Source of the DNA: Brachionus plicatilis
Lineage: Eukaryota > Rotifera > Eurotatoria > Ploima > Brachionidae
Direction: 5' to 3'
Assembly: GCA_010279815.1 (NCBI GenBank)
Contig: QEOQ01000710.1
Coordinates: forward strand, 1 to 64,000
Length of the DNA: 64,000 nt
This document shows, in pieces, positions 21,201 to 30,542 of the stretch (position 1 is its first letter; the number at the start of each line of letters is the position of its first letter). The notes under the pieces were generated by a model that saw nothing but the letters and a program-made list of their open reading frames with translations, was not told the origin of the DNA and searched no databases. The translations under genes were made by a program, and so were the position numbers.

Positions 21201-22557
21201 TTCAAAATTTAATTGAATTAAGATTCAAATTTGAATTTAAATGTAATTATTTTTCTGAGTTTAAATTAAAATTCAACTTTAAAAATTAAATTAAAATTCA
21301 ACTTTAAAAATTAATTTAATTATTCAAAAGTTTAATCAAATGTTTTTTATTCACAACACTAACTAGTTGAACTAATCAAAGACACATTTGGTCCTGTTGC
21401 CTAATTTAGAGGCTATAGCATGAGAGTTTATAGGGAAAGCTTTCCTGACAAGTTAAGAAATTATTTTGCAGCTGATGTGACTGATAGACTTTTTTATTTT
21501 TAAACAGTGAGGTTTCACGCTGGAATAAGTTGTCTGAGAGAAAAGCTTTAAATAAGTTCAACATAAATGGCTGCAAAAATCAGTGATGGGCTCAGACATT
21601 CTACTTGCTAGAATGCGAAATTTGAAATATGCTACAAATTGAACAAAAATATTTTGATTTTTTTGAAAAATTTAAATTTAAATTAAAAATAAAAAAAAAT
21701 TAAATTATTTTTTTGCACCTTTTTTGACTTATTAAATTTTTTCATGGTCATAAAAGACGAAAAATTAAACATTTCTAAAATTTAATTTGATAGATTTAAA
21801 ATAGAAATAAAAAATTTAAGGTTAAAAAAGTGCAATTAAGGATCTTGCAGTATGCTGCAATTTTTTTGTGATTTTTTTTTTTAATTTCAATTTTTCCAAA
21901 ATTGGACATTTTTTTTCCTGAATTTTAGAATGCCCAATTAATGTCAGGCTTTAGTGGACTTTTCTGAATTACTTAAATATGTTGAGGTGTCATTTGTGGT
22001 ACTTAATTAATAGTTTAAACTATTATTTTCTTACCGTGCAATAAATTAGACGATTTAATTTGTTCGAGGGCATAATTTGAATTACTGTCAAATATTTTGA
22101 CATCATCATAAAATTTCGACCATGTTTTACCCTTCTTAAATTTGAGATCCATAGAAATAGGTTTCCATTTTTGATTGATCTTTTGCCAATCGGATTCCAA
22201 TTCAGCAAAAAAGTCTTTGTGGTTCGGGTCTCTGTGTAAACTCAAAAAGAACTAAAATTAAAAAAAATTTTCTTAATCAGATGCTGATTATTTTTTAAGT
22301 ACTTTGATACGATCGGTTTTTTCCGATATGTTCGAAAGCAAAAAATCAGAATTTTGAATTTGAGAGCTTAGATTTTTTTGCGTGAAATTTGAAATCTGTT
22401 TGCTTAGAAGTGCTGTTTGTTCACAATTCAATTTAAAATGTATCAGCAAATTGTACTTGTTGGTTAGGTCTACATTCGGTTTTTGTTTATGCGTCCGAAA
22501 ATAGCCGTAAAATGCAAGACCTGTCGCGAACAACGAGACTATGTATTTTTTAGTCAT
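15204..22557 (-). CDS. COA1-like membrane protein, multi-exon (model incomplete)
   Basis: Exons on the minus strand: 22557-22303, 22251-22035, 18128-17907, 17852-17684, 15445-15204. All have GT-AG borders. Exons 1-2 and 3-5 join in phase, but exon 2 (phase 1) and exon 3 (phase 0) do not, so at least one exon between 22035 and 18128 is missing or exon 3 has another start. The N-terminus has one membrane segment (YIVSLFATGLAFYGYF). Exons 3-4 encode ILKGIDCLLKDNEKIKALGP-P-I and AKLRVEG, close to the core of COA1/TIM21-fold proteins, which act at the mitochondrial inner membrane in cytochrome oxidase assembly. Exon 5 has a similar block (MDTLGEPVQF, then FGRLNSAELKV), suggesting a second copy. 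The function is inferred from weak similarity. Confidence 0.6.
15648..15868. mobile_element. MITE with CAGAG(C/T)TG...GACTTTTAAACA ends, copy 1
   Basis: The ends read CAGAGCTGTTTAAAAGTC and GACTTTTAAACAACTCTG. The interior (open in both directions, but not credible as coding) is repeated in inverted orientation at 32020-32246. Related ends occur at 20452-21160 and 31720-31814. It lies in the last intron of the COA1-like gene. Confidence 0.7.
16883..17537 (-). mobile_element. Merlin-like (IS1016/ISXO2-type) deletion derivative
   Basis: Ends are inverted repeats: GGGTCTCTTATACCTCAATA at the left and TATTGAGGTATAAAAGACCC at the right, with more nested TTGATATTGAAA copies inside each end. The minus frame 17208-16966 (80 residues from ATG) reads IDEIAKFLKDNNLIQNKA, CNKCTLEMKW and YYWRCKSK. 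This is the N-terminal zinc-ribbon region of Merlin/ISXO2-type transposases. The catalytic domain is missing, so this is a non-autonomous derivative. No clear 8-9-bp duplication could be read. It lies in an intron of the COA1-like gene. Confidence 0.65.
18677..19595. mobile_element. Palindromic MITE, CAGTGCTGC ends, TA target duplication
   Basis: Starts CAGTGCTGCTATGATACG and ends CGTATCATGGCAGCACTG, with TA on both sides (18675-18676 and 19596-19597), as for Tc1/mariner-type insertion. The two halves are inverted repeats of roughly 350 bp, rich in ACGTAA and ACGTCA words, around a centre at ~19050-19200. No coding sequence. A second copy of the right end is at 37360-37377. It lies in the long intron of the COA1-like gene. 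Confidence 0.82.
19598..19741 (+). mobile_element. 144-bp MITE, TGGCAAG...CTTGCCA ends, copy 1
   Basis: Begins TGGCAAGTTTTTTTT and ends AAAAAAACTTGCCA, with TA on each side. It sits directly on the right-hand TA of the neighbouring MITE. A second copy of exactly the same length, in the opposite orientation, is at 60974-61117; the two agree at more than nine bases in ten by eye. Confidence 0.82.
20452..21160. mobile_element. MITE-like element with internal AAGTCAAAGTC minisatellite
   Basis: Ends are inverted: CAGAGTTGGTCAAAAGTCAA at the left, and TTGACTTTTGACCAGCTCTG at the right. Near the left end, about 20490-20605, a unit of about 54 bases containing AAAGTCAAAGTCTGACTTTG is repeated three times in tandem; each unit is itself palindromic. 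The right flank (21166-21190) is a short (GAATT)n microsatellite. Ends resemble those of 15648-15868, so it is probably a larger relative. Confidence 0.7.
21190..22014. other. AT-rich intronic DNA of the COA1-like gene
   Basis: No feature recognised. An exon needed to reconcile the reading phase of the COA1-like gene could lie here or further left, but no candidate was convincing. Confidence 0.35.
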
Positions 22558-22730
22558 TTAATTCAAAATAGAATCTAAATAAAGTTCAAATTATGTACAA
22601 ATTATTTTATTTATTTTAGACTCAAATTAAAAAAATGCTAATTTAACTTTAACTTAGAATTAAATTGGGCTCTATCTCAAAATAGCTACATTTAAAATAG
22701 CTATTATTAAAATATCCTATCTCCTATCTA

Positions 22731-22780
22731 NNNNNNNNNNNNNNNNNNNNNNNNNNNNNNNNNNNNNNNNNNNNNNNNNN
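22731..22780. other. Assembly gap (50 N)
   Basis: A run of exactly 50 N, probably a scaffold gap of arbitrary length. Confidence 0.98.
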
Positions 22781-23007
22781 TTTGTAACTTGATTTTTTTT
22801 TACTTTCATCACCCAAGTGGTGTTTTTTTGAAAATAAATAAATATTAAAATAGCTTTAATTAATTTTCTCAGGTAAATTTTTCGTTAATTTAATCTAGCT
22901 GAAATCAAAAAAGCTCTAATTAAAAAAAAATCAGAATAGCTAAGTAATAAAAAAGCGAGCGATCAAAATAGCAAATTTTAATTAGAAACAATCAGTGAAT
23001 TTGAAAA

Positions 23008-23374
23008 ATGACAAGTGTTGATCAACTAACAACTTGTGTTAGAAATCTAAGCTTAAATAAGGCTTTGATTTCTCTCTTACAAAAAGGTTATCCCCAATTG
23101 CATTTTAAAGGTTATTACTATAGACAACATGGACAACAAATTAAAAAAAAACAGTTTCAATTGGCGTTGTATTCAGGCTGGGTGCAAAGGCACATGTCAA
23201 ACATACAGCAATAGAGTTGGTGAAGATGCTATTTTAATTTCTTTAGACGACGTACATGAAAATTTTCTTTCTGCCAGTCCAAATAAAATAAAAATCTTGG
23301 AACGTCCCAGAAAAATTGGACAAAAAGTTGAATTTTCAGACGAAAAACCTCGTAAAAATTGGCTGGCTAATTAA
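23008..23374 (+). pseudogene. FLYWCH zinc-finger domain of MULE transposase, frameshifted
   Basis: An ATG at 23008 opens TTCVRNLSLNKALISLLQKG, then YPQLHFKGYYYRQH. The frame then shifts into 23129-23374, with FNWRCIQAGCKGTCQTYSNR and DDVHENFLSASPNKI. Together they form a FLYWCH finger: the tyrosine/aromatic start, a WxC...C pair and a late His. FLYWCH fingers often head MULE transposases and bind DNA ends. The frame change falls in the poly-A run near 23140. Confidence 0.7.
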
Positions 23375-23589
23375 AATAAAGTCTTTTTTTTCAATAAAGT
23401 AAAACTATTTTTTTCTAAAGTAATATTTGCTAATATAAAGTAAAAGCTTTTTAATTTAAAATCAAACTATATTTCTCTAAAACAACTTCATGCAAAAATA
23501 AATCATTTCATTTTTTACTATAGTAAATTTAAGTATTTGAATAGTAGTTTTCTTCTATTCTAAAATCATTTCATTGTTGTTTATAAAAA

Positions 23590-23835
23590 ATGGAAAATTT
23601 TGATAAGCTTAGTTGGGAGATCTTAGAAGATGGCTTTACTGAAATTGAGCTTAAAGAATACATTTGTGTTCAAATTCCAAAATCAGTAGCTTATCAAACT
23701 AATAGAGACTATATGTGCAAGTTACTAAACTACTACTCAGACGATAATGTGAGAGAATTTGTTTATGTTAAAAAAAAGGGAGACCAGCTAAATCACACAA
23801 TGGTGCTTTATCAAAGAATTAATTTTTTTCTCTAG
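23590..23835 (+). CDS. Unrecognised 81-residue ORF inside the MULE remnant
   Basis: ATG at 23590; 81 residues, acidic start (MENFDKLSWEILEDGFTEIE), then YICVQIPKSVAYQTNRDYMC and a Lys/Tyr-rich end. No family is recognised. It lies between the FLYWCH part and the transposase core on the same strand. Composition is more protein-like than the surrounding DNA, so it may be a piece of the transposase linker or a second element gene. Whether it is complete is unclear. Confidence 0.35.
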   Translation: MENFDKLSWEILEDGFTEIELKEYICVQIPKSVAYQTNRDYMCKLLNYYSDDNVREFVYVKKKGDQLNHTMVLYQRINFFL

Positions 23836-24109
23836 TAAACTATGACATTACTTTAATTTTTTTTTTTACTTTACATAAAAACATTTTTACTATATTATTA
23901 ATTAATTTAATTTCGAATAAATAGATTTAATATACAATGATAAGCTTTATTCTAGTGATAAATTACTTTAAAAAACAAAAAACTTACTTTAAGTTAAATA
24001 TTATCCCGTAAAAATTACATGAGACAAACGACAACAATATTGATGATGAAATGAAAGCAAAAAGCGCAAGTTACAGTACTGATCGTCAATTTATTAATCT
24101 TTTAAAAAA

Positions 24110-24706
24110 AAATGGCAGATTATCCACCAAAGCCTGAAAAACTCAGTGAAATATACTTTCCAGATTCTTTGACTATCACTTAGAAGAAAGAAAATTTCTT
24201 ATTTTTCGATTCTGGTGCAGCTTCAGAGTTTCGGTTTATCATTTTCACCAATGAATCTAATTTGCAAAATTTATAAAATGCCCATATTTTTTTAGATAGT
24301 ACATTTGATATTGCGCCTAGGTTGTTTGCTCAAGTTTAGATAGACGGACGTTGATTTCCGATGCGTATGTGGAGTTTTTAAATGCTGTTCAAAAGAAACT
24401 TAAACACGATCCCTTATCGATTACTGGTGATTTTGAGACGGCTTTTAAAAATGCTTCTATGAAAGTTTTTTCCTTAAGTAAATGAAGTTTGTTCTAGAAA
24501 AAGCTGGAAGGAGAAGGGGTAGAAAAGAAGTTGAAGTTTTTAAAGTGCCTTTGTTTGCTGTAAAATTATGGAATGTCAATAGCTGCGTTATGGATTGTCT
24601 ACCAAGAACAAATAATAATGTTGAAGCCTGTCTTAATGCTTTCTCAAATATTCTCAACACGCATCCTCTGATTTATTCTTTATTCGATTCATTCATCAAC
24701 GAATGA
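24110..24706 (+). pseudogene. MULE transposase core and C-terminal remnant
   Basis: In broken frames the stretch gives FLFFDSGAASEFRFIIFTNE, FLDSTFDIAPRLFAQV (first catalytic Asp block), YVEFLNAVQKKLKHDPLSIT with GDFETAFKNA (second Asp block), and finally, from 24482, VPLFAVKLWNVNSCVMDCLP, RTNNNVEACLNAFSNIL and THPLIYSLFDSFINE. These are successive blocks of a MULE transposase. Several stops and frame changes show it is dead. Confidence 0.8.
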
Positions 24707-24918
24707 GATTAGGTTTTAATTTTATTTTTTTTTTGACAGATTTTTTAAAAAAAATTTTTTAACTTTTATGAATTATTTAGAAATTAAGGCAATTAAACTA
24801 TTCTAAAACATTTTATTTTTTTTTTTAAAAAAAATTAATTGAGCTATTTTTTATTTTTTTTTACCTGTAGGCAGTTTTATTAAAGCTTTTTTAAACGATG
24901 CTATTTTGAGCTACTCCC

Positions 24919-25737
24919 ATAAAATTGGCCAAGAGGAATTTTTCTAAAAGAAAGTGGTATAAGTTTTTTAACTTTTAATTAGATTTAATTTTTTGAACCG
25001 GAAAAGGAGAAAAAAAATTTTTGATTAAAAAACCAAAACTTTGTACACTGTAACTAAGCACAAGAAAAAAGTTGTTCTGATGGAATTGTCGTTGCAGAAG
25101 TGCAAAAAACTTTTTATTTATTTTTATTTTATTTGTTTACTGTACCGAGCTCAAGCTCCTTCAGAATAAAAAAAAATAGAAAAAAAGTAAAATAATCGTT
25201 TCAAGGATCGCCTTGCCATCCTAAACTTGACATCCCTCCATGAGCGCTGTACACGAGGTGTCATGATCCAACAGTTTAAGCTCATAAATGGCATCAACGA
25301 AGTAAGCTGGGCGAACCCCCAGGTCCTCAGCAGCTCAGTCAATCAATTCAAGAATCGCTATGATTTTATAATGACAAGATGCCAAGATTTTAGCACATTT
25401 TATTTTTTTTTAATTTTTATTTAATTTCTATACTAAATGCCCCTCTCAGTTTCTAATTTTTTACTTATTATTTGTAAAATACAGGAAGCCGAGCTTTTTA
25501 TAACGAGTAACGAGCCGTTATTTCAGTATTTTGCCTTTTTTTGTAGACTTTTTAATTTTAAATTATGCAATTAGAAACGATTAGAACTAATTAGCCGTTC
25601 AGTTTTAAAAAAGCGGACCAATAAAATTTGACTGGTCAAAATCTTTTCAATTTGTTTGCGTCTGGCTAATAGCCCGTCACAGCAAGCCCGTTCCTTTCAA
25701 TAATGTATTGTAAAACAAGATTAATAATCACGTCTAT
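24919..25737 (+). other. Intergenic region with a LINE reverse-transcriptase C-terminal scrap
   Basis: At 25190-25385 (+) the frame reads NRFKDRLAILNLTSLHERCT, then RGVMIQQFKLINGINEVSW and NQFKNRYDFIMTRC. This matches the extreme C-terminus of CR1/Jockey-like reverse transcriptases (RGDMI..FK...V.W). At 25105-25175 there is a TTTATTTTTATTTTATTTG tail and the words CTGTACCGAGCTC and CTCCTTCAG, looking like the 3' end of another LINE on the minus strand. The rest shows nothing. Confidence 0.65.
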
Positions 25738-26450
25738 TTGATTTTATATCTACCAACAACCCAAGAAATTGCTGTTCTAATTCCTAATGATAAAAGCAAA
25801 AATGTTAAAAAAGATTTGATTGTTCAGTATGAAAACGGCATAATTAAACGAGTCTTTTTAGGCCCTATAATTACGTCTTAATGTTCCCTAAATGTGAACA
25901 AGGCTGGGAGATAGAGGCATATCCAAAACAAAATAATGACTTAAAAAAAATTAAAAAAAATTGATGACGATTATGACCACGTTACAAATGACCAAGGGGA
26001 ATCAAACAATAAATACGTAACAGTAATGCAATACTATGCAATTTAATACTGATAATATTGTAATGGTACTCGATTGATTATCAAAGGTCTATACATCATC
26101 TTATCTAAGCTGAGAAAGCTATTGGTAATTTTAGGTATAAATCAGTAAACATACCAAAAGTCCCACTTATTCCATCGGACACAGAACTACCATTTGATTT
26201 TAAGACAAACCAATTTCTAATTGGAACAGCTTTTGCAAATACAATAAACAAATCGCAACAACAAACACTTAATAAAGTTGGAATTTACTTAAATTAACCA
26301 TTGTTAACTCATTGACAGTTATATAAAGTTTTATCGAGAGTTTCAGATTTTGAGGACATAATTAAAAGTTAAGATAAAAATCGAAATTAAACCGTAGCTT
26401 TTTTAACAAACAAATTTTTTGTTAATAAAGCAAGAGAAGTTAAATAGCAC
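25738..26450 (+). mobile_element. Helitron remnant (Rep N-terminal and helicase C-terminal parts)
   Basis: The left part, in shifted frames, gives TQEIAVLIPNDKSKNVKKDL, IVQYENGIIKRV and NYVLMFPKCEQGWEIEAYPK, the Helitron-like N-terminal domain that precedes the Rep nuclease. After a short gap the right part gives YCNGTRLIIKGLYIILS, then VPLIPSDTELPFDFKTNQFL, IGTAFANTINKSQQQTLNKV and LYKVLSRVSDFEDI. These are the last motifs of the Pif1-type helicase. The Rep nuclease and most helicase motifs are deleted. Helitrons move by rolling-circle replication; this copy is dead. No terminal hairpin was identified. Confidence 0.82.
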
Positions 26451-26677
26451 CCATTTATTATGTTTATTATGATTTATTCACATAAATCGTCCAATTTTTG
26501 TCTCTTCTCGCACGGCTCTGATACTTCTTCTTTATCTTCAGCATGTAATTAATTGAACTAGCTAAAATGATGAATTTTACTAGATAATAAAAAAAAAGAT
26601 AAAACAGATGAATTTTACTATATATTTTGTTAAAACACTAGATATAAAGATAAACGACTATTTATTTATATATTTCA

Positions 26678-27116
26678 TTAGATAAAAAATAAAAATACAA
26701 TCGAGACGTAAACTGATGTTAATTTGGTATCAGCAGTCAACAAAAGATATAATCTTTTGGGACACTCTTTTGAGCAATTGTAGAAGCGTTTTTCTCCTTC
26801 ATTTGTTCTTTTTGTATCCGATCGAGTCCATTTAACTGAGTCTAGTTGGTTTATATAATCAATCGCTTCTTTAAGGCTTTGACACTCGATTTGGAGCCTC
26901 CTTATTTTTGCCTCATTTTTTTCTTTGCGCATTTTGATTTTCAACTTGAGCTTGAGTTTGATTTGAAGTACAAGGTAGCTTTGCTTGGAGATTTTCCCTT
27001 GGTCCTATCTCACAAGTCTCAGTGGGAGTAGCCTCGGTGCTTGAATCTGAATCCTTGCTACTATAAGATGAAAAAGATTCATTTTGGTCATTTTTAGTTA
27101 AATTTAGATTCGACAT
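26678..27116 (-). pseudogene. Transposon-type protein with Cys-containing WRKY/FLYWCH-like domain, frameshifted
   Basis: ATG at 27116 opens 67 residues rich in Ser/Thr/Glu (SYSSKDSDSSTEATPTETCE), with a stop after QNAQRKK. A one-base shift in the poly-A run near 26930 continues NEAKIRRLQIECQSLKEAID, YINQLDSVKWTRS, GEKRFYNCSKECPKRLYLLL. The second half looks like the Cys-x-Cys DNA-binding region that precedes some animal MULE transposases. It stops after a hydrophobic end at 26678 with no catalytic domain. Function unknown beyond that. Confidence 0.5.
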
Positions 27117-28440
27117 TTATTTATTTATTTGTTTTCTGTACAGAATAAGTTAAAAAGTAAAATAAAAAAAAAAATAAATAAAAATGAAATAAAATAAAAA
27201 TAAAATTAAAGTTAATAAAATGAGATAAAAAAAAAAGAATCGAAATAAAGTAAATATGCTAAAAAAATGAAAGTTGAAAAGACATAAATAGGAATAGATT
27301 GTTACATGTTGCACATGTTTAAATAGTTCAAGTTTCAGGAAAAAAAGAAGAAATAGTAAGGTAGCAATTACACAATTGAGTTGGGTATTCAATATATCTT
27401 GATTCGAAACCTTCTTTGTATTCCTTCACCAGTCTTTCAACCAATGGAATAGAATGACTCAGTCCTGTCCCAACATATCTCTCACTCAATTCAAAAAGCC
27501 GATTCGAGACTGTTAGTAATTTTAGTTTATTAAAAGCCTCATGATGCACGATGTTGGAGGGAGTATCATATTTTAACTTAAGAATAGATCTGACTGCTGT
27601 ATTCTGAATTGCTTGTAGTTTTTTGATATTATTTTCTGAAAATGAATTTAAGCAAGGAAAATAATTTGAGAATTTTTGAATTGTCTTCTAAAACTGGAGT
27701 CTTAAGGTCTTGTGTGCTAATTTGGGATATTACGTCATTGAAATTTGTTGGCTGATATCCAGGCGTTTTTGGCATCATATTGTCATCATTGTCTTTTTGG
27801 TCAGCTCCAATTATTGATTGGGTTTCTTCTTGGTCGATGTAAAGATCATTGTAGTCAATCTTTTTCCTCTCAAGCGACTTTAGCTTTTCAGCAATAGAGA
27901 ATTTTTGTGTCAAGTGTCCTTTCTGATGACACTTTTCGCAAAGTGTTTCTTTGATAGGGCATTTCGCTATGTTGTGTCCTTCTTCATCACAAAAATAGCA
28001 TTTCTGCTTTTGTCCAACAATTGACACAAGACACTTTAAACCATACATCATTGTAGGGCCTGACAAGCTTCCAATAATGTTCTCAACTTCTTTTGGGAAT
28101 GATATTCCCACTCTTCTGACACCATTTTACCTCTCGGGTCTATCTTTATATTTTTCTTCAGTGATGTGTTAAATCTTTAGACCATCAATCCGAACAGCGT
28201 TAAAAAAAGTTTCAAGTCTATGATTCTCGAAATCAGAGGGCAAAAAGTGAAATCGAAAAGTACAATACCTTCTGAGATCCGGGACTTTATTTGCATCTTC
28301 AAGCCTGAAATTGGTTCCATTAATATTGATTTTATGGCTAATCGGTTTGTCTAACCTCTTCAGATTTAGCTTGACCGAATTTTTAAATATCCACCGTCGG
28401 TTTTGGTTTGTTTTGTTGAGCGACATTGCCAACACACAAC
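27117..28440 (-). mobile_element. Internally deleted non-LTR retrotransposon (ORF1 joined to RT end)
   Basis: On the minus strand the order is ORF1 (28435-27665, frameshifted), then directly the C-terminal end of the reverse transcriptase (27660-27328: NNIKKLQAIQNTAVRSILKL, KLKLLTVSNRLFELSERYVG), then a 3' region ending in an AAATAAATAAA-type tail at about 27135-27117. All of the endonuclease and most of the reverse transcriptase are missing. The element sits immediately upstream of the ATG of the transposon ORF at 27116. Confidence 0.8.
27665..28435 (-). pseudogene. LINE ORF1 with CCHC knuckles, broken
   Basis: The first frame (28435-28169) reads NRRWIFKNSVKLNLKRLDKP and RYCTFRFHFLPSDFENHRLE, an RRM-like start. 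A frame change near 28130 leads to 28111-27665 with CYFCDEEGHNIAKC (CX2CX4HX4C), then CEKCHQKGHLTQKF, where the last Cys ligand has become Phe. The C-terminal part is acidic. It is a different subfamily from the ORF1 at 241-1794. Confidence 0.78.
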
Positions 28441-28815
28441 TTTCAACGGTTTTTTAACACGTGATTACCCTATTAATTAAATTTGGTTTTTCAAAATTGC
28501 TAAGCCAAACGACAATTTTCAAATTTTTTAGTCTACGTAATTTAAGAAAGCTATTTATATTATCAATTTAGTTAAATGTCAATTAATTATTTAATTAGAA
28601 ACTCGAGTTCAAAATTTTATTATCTAGTGTCAATTTTATCTGATGAATTAATCTTAATTTATATCAATTAATTATTTTATATAGTAAATTCTCTTTATTT
28701 CTATTGATTAATTTTTTTTTATAGGAGTTAATTTTTTTATCTACTGAATAAATTGATTATATAGTAAAAATAATCTTTTTTATCTAGTAGATTCATCATT
28801 TTATCTAGTATCAAT

Positions 28816-29543
28816 TAATATTTTAAGTTTATCTTTTTCTTCTTTCTTATTTATCTTAGCTTCTTTTAATATTCTTCATATTTCTTTGAAATTAATCGCA
28901 AATCGACAAATCAAAATCAAAAATAACATTAGATCCTTTTTAATTTTAATTTTTGAGCATGATTATTTAATTTGGTCATTAATTTCATTTTATCAAAAAC
29001 AGCTGGTATCAAAAATAATGAACCATATAAAATAACACAAAGTTCGTGAATTTATCTTGGTAAGTTTTTAATTGAGTAAAAGGTGGCGTTTAAATTTCAA
29101 AATATAATTCAAAATCTGAAAGGCTTCCAGAATAATCAATAATTTAAAAATCAGCCTTTTTCTTGTAACTCAAGTAACAGTTTTTTATTTAATAAAATTA
29201 TTAATTTTTAAACTATGGTAATCTGATAATTTTGTTCAAAATAAATTTTAAACTTAACTTACAAAAATCTTACATTTTTAATTTACTTACTTGACAAGAT
29301 TTTTGATGAATTGGTAAATAAAGCAATATTAAATAAATATTAACATCACAAAACAATTATTATCAAGAAGATTGATAAATATTATTTCTAATTCGAAAAA
29401 AAATTATTTCGGCTTTATTAAAAAATTACGAAAATTATTTTTTAAATGTAAAACCTTTTGAATTAAATTTTAATTTAAGCATTTTTAGTTATCAAATAAA
29501 TAGGGCTATGAATTATGATTTGGTGATTTGAATTGTATCTGTA
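28816..29543. other. Intergenic region upstream of the second GPCR, with a shared upstream block
   Basis: Bases ~29130-29440 are colinear with ~40215-40560, upstream of the dehydrogenase gene (see the repeat entries). Just before the GPCR ATG, the words GAATTGTATCTG are also found before the first GPCR (8867-8880). Otherwise AT-rich with nothing recognised. Confidence 0.5.
29130..29440 (+). repeat. Upstream block shared with the dehydrogenase gene, copy 1
   Basis: Shares with 40215-40560, in the same order and spacing, the words ATAATCAATA, CTATGGTAAT, AATTTTGTTCAAAAT, TTACATTTT, AAAACAATTATT and TAAATATTA. It could be a duplicated regulatory region or a transposable element of unknown type. 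Confidence 0.6.
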
Positions 29544-30542
29544 ATGGAAAGTCTAAATTCGTCTATTTATACAAATACCAGCTGTCACAGAACAGACACC
29601 AAAATAAATGTAGAAGAAATCATTTTTGGATTTTTATCACTAGTTGGAACATTGACATCAGTTGTTAATACTTTAGTGTTCTGGAAGTTAAGATTCAAAG
29701 ACCAAGTGTATAAATACTATTTAATTTCGTCAATATTTGATACACTCTACATGTTTTGTATTTGTCTTTACACTTTAATCGCTTGTGGATATCCATGTGA
29801 TAAATTAAATAAAAATGGTCTCATAAAATTTATTTATCTAATAGCAGTATATGACTATTTGACAGCCTGCATAGCTATCTACAATATCCTCATCGAAATA
29901 TTTGTCACCACTCAGCGCTATTTTTTAATCTCAAGAAAAAAAACCCTCCAAAATTTAAATCCTAATTTAGTAATGTTTATAACAATTTTAGTAGCTCTTT
30001 TGTACTATTCGCCTATAGTTTTTTTGAAAAAAATATGTTTCACAGCCAACATTGGCTTCACAATGGTGTACACAAATTTTGGACTTTCTGAAGTTGGTCG
30101 ACTTGTTCCAATAGTTTTGTCATCCATTAGACTTATTTTAGCCTCTGTTATTCTTTTGATTGCAAATATCTTCACATTAATTGAATTCAAAAAGTATCTT
30201 AAGCAAAAGCGGCTTATGAAATTTTCGAATCTAAACAGTAATCTAAACAGCTCGTACAGTGGACCAAGAAAACAAGTCAAAGATAAGAAAATGAAAAATG
30301 TGACTCAGATGTTAATTTCTATCGCATTTGTCTATTCTATAGGTACTCTGCCATATGCTTTATACTATGGACTATCCGAGCTGTTCAAGACAAATAATTT
30401 CATTATTGACAAAATTTTGTATTCGTTTGGTGGTGTTGGATTTCGCTTGATAATAATTCTTAAAATTTTAATTTTTTATAAATACAATAAAATTTTTCAA
30501 GAAGAATTTAGGCTGATTGTAAAAAAGCTTTGGGAAAAGTAA
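29544..30542 (+). CDS. Rhodopsin-like orphan GPCR, paralogue of the receptor at 8883
   Basis: A 332-residue intronless frame from ATG. It is close to identical to the 339-residue receptor over TM1-TM5 (same LRFKDQVYKYYLISSIFDTL, LIACGYPC and TTQRYFLISRK). It differs mainly in the third intracellular loop (SNLNSNLNSSYSGPRKQVKD in place of TELSTHIVVALCNRPRKQVK) and in TM7 and the tail, which is seven residues shorter. Third-loop changes often affect G protein choice, though that is inference. Two Asn glycosylation sites remain at the N-terminus. Same strand, about 20 kb from its paralogue; the short spacing suggests local duplication. Confidence 0.82.
   Translation: MESLNSSIYTNTSCHRTDTKINVEEIIFGFLSLVGTLTSVVNTLVFWKLRFKDQVYKYYLISSIFDTLYMFCICLYTLIACGYPCDKLNKNGLIKFIYLIAVYDYLTACIAIYNILIEIFVTTQRYFLISRKKTLQNLNPNLVMFITILVALLYYSPIVFLKKICFTANIGFTMVYTNFGLSEVGRLVPIVLSSIRLILASVILLIANIFTLIEFKKYLKQKRLMKFSNLNSNLNSSYSGPRKQVKDKKMKNVTQMLISIAFVYSIGTLPYALYYGLSELFKTNNFIIDKILYSFGGVGFRLIIILKILIFYKYNKIFQEEFRLIVKKLWEK

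Larger units (their letters stand above)
22667..24918 (+). mobile_element. Decayed FLYWCH/Mutator-like (MULE) DNA transposon
   Basis: The left end reads GGGCTCTATCTCAAAATAGC and the right end GCTATTTTGAGCTACTCCC, imperfect inverted repeats. The flanks ATTAAATT and ATAAAATT agree at 7 of 8 bases, consistent with an old duplication. Inside are a FLYWCH zinc finger, an unknown ORF and MULE transposase remnants, all on the plus strand and in the expected order. The sequencing gap at 22731-22780 lies just inside the left end. Confidence 0.65.
26560..28815 (-). mobile_element. DNA transposon with TTTACTAGATAA-type inverted ends, invaded by a LINE
   Basis: The left flank region 26560-26660 (ATGATGAATTTTACTAGATA, then GATGAATTTTACTATATA) mirrors 28720-28812 (TATCTAGTAGATTCATCAT and TATATAGTAAAAATAATC). 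Between them on the minus strand are a transposase-like N-terminal ORF (26678-27116) and a nested LINE (27117-28440). The superfamily is uncertain; the zinc-finger-like ORF suggests a MULE. The catalytic domain is absent. Confidence 0.55.
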
